Below, piece after piece: positions 29,882-33,992 of a stretch of 33,992 nucleotides of DNA. The DNA is from Gammaproteobacteria bacterium (lineage in GTDB: Bacteria > Pseudomonadota > Gammaproteobacteria > JAADHQ01). Location: NCBI GenBank assembly GCA_013151795.1, contig JAADHQ010000111.1, positions 1 to 33,992 of the forward strand, in the 5' to 3' direction. Position 1 is the stretch's first letter, and the number at the start of each line of letters is the position of its first letter. Below the pieces are notes generated by a model, which ran no database searches, was not told where the DNA came from, and was given only the letters and a program-made list of their open reading frames with translations. A program made the translations under genes and the position numbers.

Positions 29882-32127
29882 TTATTCGTTCTATTCACGC
29901 CAGTAATGTATTGAAGTATGCAAAACTGGACCTGGATAACCTTCCGGAGAAAGGCAAGATTGCAATCAGTGGAGCTAATGAATCAGGAAAAACGGCTATC
30001 GTAGAAACAATCTCTTTTGCCTTGTTTGGGCAAACTTTTTCAAATTCTATTGATGATATAAATAGAACGGTACGATGGGGTGAGTCAAGTTGTTCAGTCG
30101 AGTTGGTTTTTACCGCGAGAGGTAACGAGAGTTATACTATTTTCAGATCATGCGATAAAGAGGGTATGCATTCTGCTGAATTATTTATTACAGGAGAAGA
30201 CGCACCATTTGCAAGTGGTCCACAAGCGGTTCAGGATGAGATTTATAAAGTATGTGGGTTTGATTTTGAACAATACCTGGATTCATTGTATCTGGCACAA
30301 ATGGAAATAACATCGTCTGCCTCGCAAACAGGAACCATTATGGCGATCTCCGGTGCTTCACCGGTCGAAGCGGTTAGAAATGATCTTATTCATGAGATTA
30401 ACACCGAGCAAGATGCTATTACCTCAATAGAACAGGAGCAAAATCGCATCCGCGAACAAATAGCTTCGTTGAATATTCAGGAAGACAGATTTTCTGAAAT
30501 AGCCGAAGTAAAAAACCAGTGTAATGACCAAGCGGGCATTTATAAAGAAGAGATTAATGATATACAAACTATCTCTACTAATATCCGTGAGGCAGGTGTA
30601 CGCATTCAGGAAAGTGGACATGCCATGACTACGGCAGGTAGAGATATTTCTGTAAACGAGTGGAAGGAGCGTCTTGACCAGCTGGCTGACTCAATTGAAA
30701 CAATGGGTGAATCAGTAGGCCCGCTTGAAATGGAATCGGGATTGCGTTCAGGTAACGAGTTAAAAAGATACCTTGATAAATTACAGGCACATCTGTCATC
30801 TTTTGAGCCAGTTATTGAACAAGGTAATGTTTACCGTGAAGAACTTGCTGCATTAAGAGGAGAGCGTGGAAAAAAACCTGATGATGGATCAAAGTCACTA
30901 CCGAAACAGCAGTCACGTCTGAAACGACATTTATTATCACAACGGTTTTACAGTGGTTTTATGAAAGGTTTATTTATACTTTTTATTCCATTGACGGTTT
31001 TGCTCTGGACCGGTTGGTGGTTACTCGTGCAGTCACCAGATACCTCTATGTCAGTCAAGCTTTCAGGATGGTTGAGTCAACAAACATCCTGGTGGGATCA
31101 GATATATCTTTCTTCACTAATGAATTCATCAATTGCAGCATTGTTAATTACGTTTTTTATATTTTTTATGTCCCGACGTACGAAATCCCGTATTAGCCAG
31201 CTCAGTGATGATCTATCACATGTTGTCGAATTATTACAATCAGTAAATAACAAGGCGGATTTACTTGATGGCATTCAGGACAGGCCTTTTCCAGCAGTTA
31301 TTGCCGGGTTGCAGAAATTCGAGAGTAAACCACTGATGAAAGCGTTAGAGCGTTTTACAGAAAATAAAGGCCGTGTGTTTTTTTCAGAACAGACCTTTGC
31401 TGATCACCAGATGCAATTGAACAGTTTGCTGGATGAGAGTGCTAATAATGTTGCAACGTTACGCGAATCGATTGCAACACAAACTGGTAAGCTGAACAGA
31501 TTAATCGATGAGCAATATGATAAAATCAGTAAGCTGGAAAGAGAGATTGAAGATATTCAGATACGAAAAAAAGAAGCTTCCGATTTAAATGTCGTCATAG
31601 ATAATATGGAACCATCACTTAATGAACATAAATTACGTAGCAAGGTACGTGGAACCGCATTAAAACTGGCTACCGGAACCTGTAGTAATATCTATGCTCA
31701 TTTCAATCAGGTTTTAAGTAAGTATACGGCTATAGTTATGCCCAGGCTAACTGAGGGCCGTTATAAACAAATACAAATAGACGACGATTTAACAGTGAGG
31801 GTTTTCTCGACCGAGAAAAATGATTTTGCAGTCCTTAGTGAGCTATCCAGTGGTACCCAACGCCAGATTATGCTTGCTTTACGTCTTGCTATCTCAAAAG
31901 CATTGGTTGAGGCGGGGCAGCAGGGTAAGCAGTTTATTGTACTTGATGAGCCCTTTGCATTTTTTGATCGTGATCGCATTCGTAATACGATTAAATCACT
32001 TACTGATCTCGATAAAAGTATTACCCAATTCTGGGTAATCACACAGGAATTTGAATCACCCAAACAATTTGAATTGACAATCAATTGTTCATGTTACAGT
32101 GATGAACTTTTATTAACAGGGGCGTAA
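29878..32127 (+). CDS. membrane-inserted Rad50/SbcC-like ATPase
   Basis: 749 residues in SMC order. N-terminal lobe: SIHASNVLKYAKLDLDNL, Walker A GANESGKTA (32-40) and a Q-loop-like LYLAQMEI (137-144). Helical coiled arm: about 165-350. Then two membrane helices, about 362-384 (FMKGLFILFIPLTVLLWTGW) and 411-431 (LSSLMNSSIAALLITFFIFF), with a short loop between them. The return arm spans about 432-615. The C-terminal lobe has signature LSSGTQRQIM (656-665) and Walker B FIVLDEP (686-692). The helices sit where SbcC has its zinc hook, so no CxxC hook exists. The H-loop reads VITQEFE, with Gln for the usual His. YhaN-like proteins are the nearest recognised arrangement. No SbcD-type nuclease is adjacent; the DEDDh exonuclease is two genes upstream. 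Confidence 0.82.
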   Translation: MIIRSIHASNVLKYAKLDLDNLPEKGKIAISGANESGKTAIVETISFALFGQTFSNSIDDINRTVRWGESSCSVELVFTARGNESYTIFRSCDKEGMHSAELFITGEDAPFASGPQAVQDEIYKVCGFDFEQYLDSLYLAQMEITSSASQTGTIMAISGASPVEAVRNDLIHEINTEQDAITSIEQEQNRIREQIASLNIQEDRFSEIAEVKNQCNDQAGIYKEEINDIQTISTNIREAGVRIQESGHAMTTAGRDISVNEWKERLDQLADSIETMGESVGPLEMESGLRSGNELKRYLDKLQAHLSSFEPVIEQGNVYREELAALRGERGKKPDDGSKSLPKQQSRLKRHLLSQRFYSGFMKGLFILFIPLTVLLWTGWWLLVQSPDTSMSVKLSGWLSQQTSWWDQIYLSSLMNSSIAALLITFFIFFMSRRTKSRISQLSDDLSHVVELLQSVNNKADLLDGIQDRPFPAVIAGLQKFESKPLMKALERFTENKGRVFFSEQTFADHQMQLNSLLDESANNVATLRESIATQTGKLNRLIDEQYDKISKLEREIEDIQIRKKEASDLNVVIDNMEPSLNEHKLRSKVRGTALKLATGTCSNIYAHFNQVLSKYTAIVMPRLTEGRYKQIQIDDDLTVRVFSTEKNDFAVLSELSSGTQRQIMLALRLAISKALVEAGQQGKQFIVLDEPFAFFDRDRIRNTIKSLTDLDKSITQFWVITQEFESPKQFELTINCSCYSDELLLTGA

Positions 32128-32150
32128 TTATCAAGCTGATAATATAATAA

Positions 32151-33653
32151 TTATTGATGTTGTTGTTGACGGTTATTTGCGCGGTTATGTCGTTTATTTT
32201 TCCGAGATGTTGTGTGTTTCAGGTACACAGGTTGTCCTTTAATTCCTGAGCATTCAAAATCCTTCAATAATGCTGTTTCAACTGTTGTTTTATCAATCAT
32301 CAAAACCTTGGTCATGGCTTTGTACAAAAGTTTGAATAGACGATCAAGTGCCAATCGGTGTGTTTGCCCGGTTTCTTGATATAACCAGTCACTGAGTTGC
32401 ATGAAGTTAGCAAACGGACTGGTTTGAAGTAACACAGGTTTGCTGTGATTAAAGCGTCCTGAATTTGCGATTAAATCCCAGTATCTTGAAAAGCGTGACA
32501 ATCGTTGCATGGTCATGAAATCAATGTCTGCTGTTTCCAGGATGTTATATGGAGGTGCAGAATTAAAGCATAGTTTAAATTGCCCGGTATGACGAATTAT
32601 AGGTGAGCCTTTTAATCTTTTTAAGATCCCTATCTGAATTTCATGAGGGTTCAGGTTTATCAGTTGGTTGAAGCTGTCTTCAAATGAAGCGATATTTTCA
32701 CCAGGTAAGCCAACGATTAGGTCAGTATGTATGTGCGCATGACTTTTTTGTCGTAACCATTGAATATTTAACAGGCTTTTTTCGTTATCTTGTTTCCTGC
32801 TGATCAGGGACTGCACGTTTTTATTCATGCTTTGAATGCCAATTTCAAATTGCAGGCTGCCAGCAGGAAATTGTGAGATTAATGTTTTTAATTTTTCTGG
32901 CAAATGATCCGGGATCAATTCAAAATGCAAAAAAACACCCTCATCTATTTTCTCAAGAAAAAAATTCATGATCCTCATGCTACTTTTGATATTGAGGTTG
33001 AATGTTCTGTCTACAAATTTAAAATGCCTGGCACCACGATCATAAAGGCGTTGCATATGCACCAGAAACAAATCGAGATCAAATGGATAGGCTGTTTTAT
33101 CCAGAGCGGAAAGGCAAAATTCGCATTTGAAGGGGCAGCCACGTGAGGCTTCAACATAAATTATACGATTAGCTATGTCGTCTTCGGTATATTCATCATA
33201 CGGCATACTCAGTTGCGAAAGTGTGAATGACTCAGGTTTGTAATATTTATTATCGGGTAAATTTCCATCAAAAATTCGGGTGCATAATTTACTGAATGCA
33301 ATATCACCCTGTCCGGGTATCAGGTAATCACATGAACTAAAAATACGGGTGTTCTGATATTCATAACTGACTTCCGGCCCGCCAATAATAATGGATATTT
33401 CAGGATCAATTTTTTTAAGCATGTGAATAATATTGGTAGTTTGTTCTATGTTCCAGATATAAACCGAAAAACCTATGATGGAGGGATGCAGTGAGAGTAA
33501 TTTTTCTACAACATCAATCGGACGAATATTGATATTAAATTCAATAATTGAGGTGCGGTCATACAATTCACCCATATTACTTTTCAGATACCGTAGGGCA
33601 AGTGATGAGTGAATATATTTTGCGTTGAGCGATGTGAGAATGATGTCAGTCAT
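32151..33653 (-). CDS. B12-binding radical SAM protein (DUF4080-type)
   Basis: 500 residues. The N-terminal cobalamin-binding fold opens TDIILTSLNAKYIHSSLALRYLK, with IIGFSVYIWN and SIIIGGPEVS further on. The radical SAM domain has the cluster motif SRGCPFKCEFCLS (C-x3-C-x2-C), then VDRTFNLN, LQFEIGIQSMN and HIHTDLIVGLPGE. The C-terminal domain fits DUF4080, ending in a very basic tail (KNKRHNRANNRQQQHQ). It may methylate or rearrange an unknown substrate using SAM, with cobalamin binding presumed from the domain. The gene faces the Rad50-like gene convergently. Confidence 0.87.
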   Translation of the reverse strand: MTDIILTSLNAKYIHSSLALRYLKSNMGELYDRTSIIEFNINIRPIDVVEKLLSLHPSIIGFSVYIWNIEQTTNIIHMLKKIDPEISIIIGGPEVSYEYQNTRIFSSCDYLIPGQGDIAFSKLCTRIFDGNLPDNKYYKPESFTLSQLSMPYDEYTEDDIANRIIYVEASRGCPFKCEFCLSALDKTAYPFDLDLFLVHMQRLYDRGARHFKFVDRTFNLNIKSSMRIMNFFLEKIDEGVFLHFELIPDHLPEKLKTLISQFPAGSLQFEIGIQSMNKNVQSLISRKQDNEKSLLNIQWLRQKSHAHIHTDLIVGLPGENIASFEDSFNQLINLNPHEIQIGILKRLKGSPIIRHTGQFKLCFNSAPPYNILETADIDFMTMQRLSRFSRYWDLIANSGRFNHSKPVLLQTSPFANFMQLSDWLYQETGQTHRLALDRLFKLLYKAMTKVLMIDKTTVETALLKDFECSGIKGQPVYLKHTTSRKNKRHNRANNRQQQHQ

Positions 33654-33820
33654 AATAGATAGTAATTATAACGGTTTGGATAAAATAAAGTAAAAATCCT
33701 GAATTAATTTATAAATGACGATGCAATCAGGTTCGTTAATGATGGATGAATGACCGCAGCTGTATCATTTATCTGATTGTTAGTATATGGTAAGAAATTA
33801 TTTTTTAATCCGGTTTTATC

Positions 33821-33992
33821 ATGCAGCCTGTTGTTTCTATATCAAATCTGACTAAAACCTATGATGGTGGTCATCAGGCATTGAAGAATGTCAGCCTTGA
33901 GATATACAAGGGTGAAATTCTGGCATTGCTGGGCCCTAATGGTGCGGGCAAGACAACGTTGATTTCTATTATCTGTGGGATTGTTAATGCAA
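33821..33992 (+). CDS. ABC-transporter ATP-binding protein (3' end outside window)
   Basis: The first 57 codons are in the window. Visible features are [29 protein letters not shown] and the Walker A motif [13 protein letters not shown] (Gly-x4-GKT), followed by ICGIVNA. The spacing and sequence resemble the ATPases of ABC-2 type exporters such as YadG. A permease gene is expected downstream, outside the window. The substrate cannot be inferred. Confidence 0.83.
   Translation, partial: MQPVVSISNLTKTYDGGHQALKNVSLEIYKGEILALLGPNGAGKTTLISIICGIVNA

Overview
The window looks like chromosomal DNA of a free-living or environmental gammaproteobacterium of fairly low GC (roughly 40% by eye). This rests on the family mix: SelO, TrhA/HlyIII, a GGDEF-EAL protein, short SPW and DUF2933 membrane proteins, a DnaQ-type exonuclease, and many exported lipoproteins with clear Shine-Dalgarno sites. 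I found no rRNA, tRNA, CRISPR array, transposase or phage gene, and no sign of a recent integration boundary. Genus cannot be named from sequence alone.

Layout. 1-3058: the 3' part of a Sel1-repeat/thioredoxin-fold protein, a TrhA (hemolysin III) membrane protein and the SelO AMPylase, all on +. 3114-5950 (minus): a DUF2892 membrane protein translationally coupled to a large PAS-GGDEF-EAL signalling protein. 6365-8119 (minus): an exported thioredoxin/DUF255 protein. 8457-10163 (plus): an SPW-repeat membrane protein, a 42-aa DUF2933 protein and an LDH-type malate dehydrogenase. 10204-11570 (minus): a zinc-ribbon protein and a ModA-like periplasmic binding protein. 11875-12484: a decayed DUF3047 gene. 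12821-13347: two small exported or membrane proteins, one rich in Met, His, Gly and Thr. 13435-16780 (minus): a short GlpD-like oxidase overlapping a glycerol-kinase/GDPD fusion, a compact route from glycerophosphodiesters or glycerol to DHAP.

16888-24575 is the most unusual block. It is a divergent four-gene island whose products are all predicted to be exported. One arm holds a TPR-CHAT (caspase-like) lipoprotein and a DUF900-type alpha/beta-hydrolase lipoprotein. The other holds a phospholipase-D/cardiolipin-synthase-like lipoprotein and an exported DUF900-type hydrolase carrying an acyl-carrier-protein-like domain that lacks the phosphopantetheine serine. It ends at a strong terminator. 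I propose it as a candidate envelope protease-plus-lipase system; the joint function is inference.

24695-27563: a YVTN beta-propeller protein, a HIG1-like small membrane protein and a DUF1499 protein. 27679-32127 (plus): SCP2-like protein, SpoU-type RNA methyltransferase, DEDDh exonuclease, a 65-aa protein and a Rad50/SbcC-like ATPase with two membrane helices where the coiled-coil apex should be. 32151-33653 (minus): a B12-binding radical SAM protein. The window ends inside an ABC-transporter ATPase gene.

Cutting across these blocks, four promoters (near 8361, 11824, 26063 and 26636) share a 21-bp dyad of the form ACCTGTG...CACAGGT between a TTGACC -35 and a -10 separated by 20 bp. This is the architecture of MerR-family activators, so the SPW operon, the binding protein, the beta-propeller protein and the DUF1499 gene probably form one regulon. 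No MerR-family gene lies in the window.
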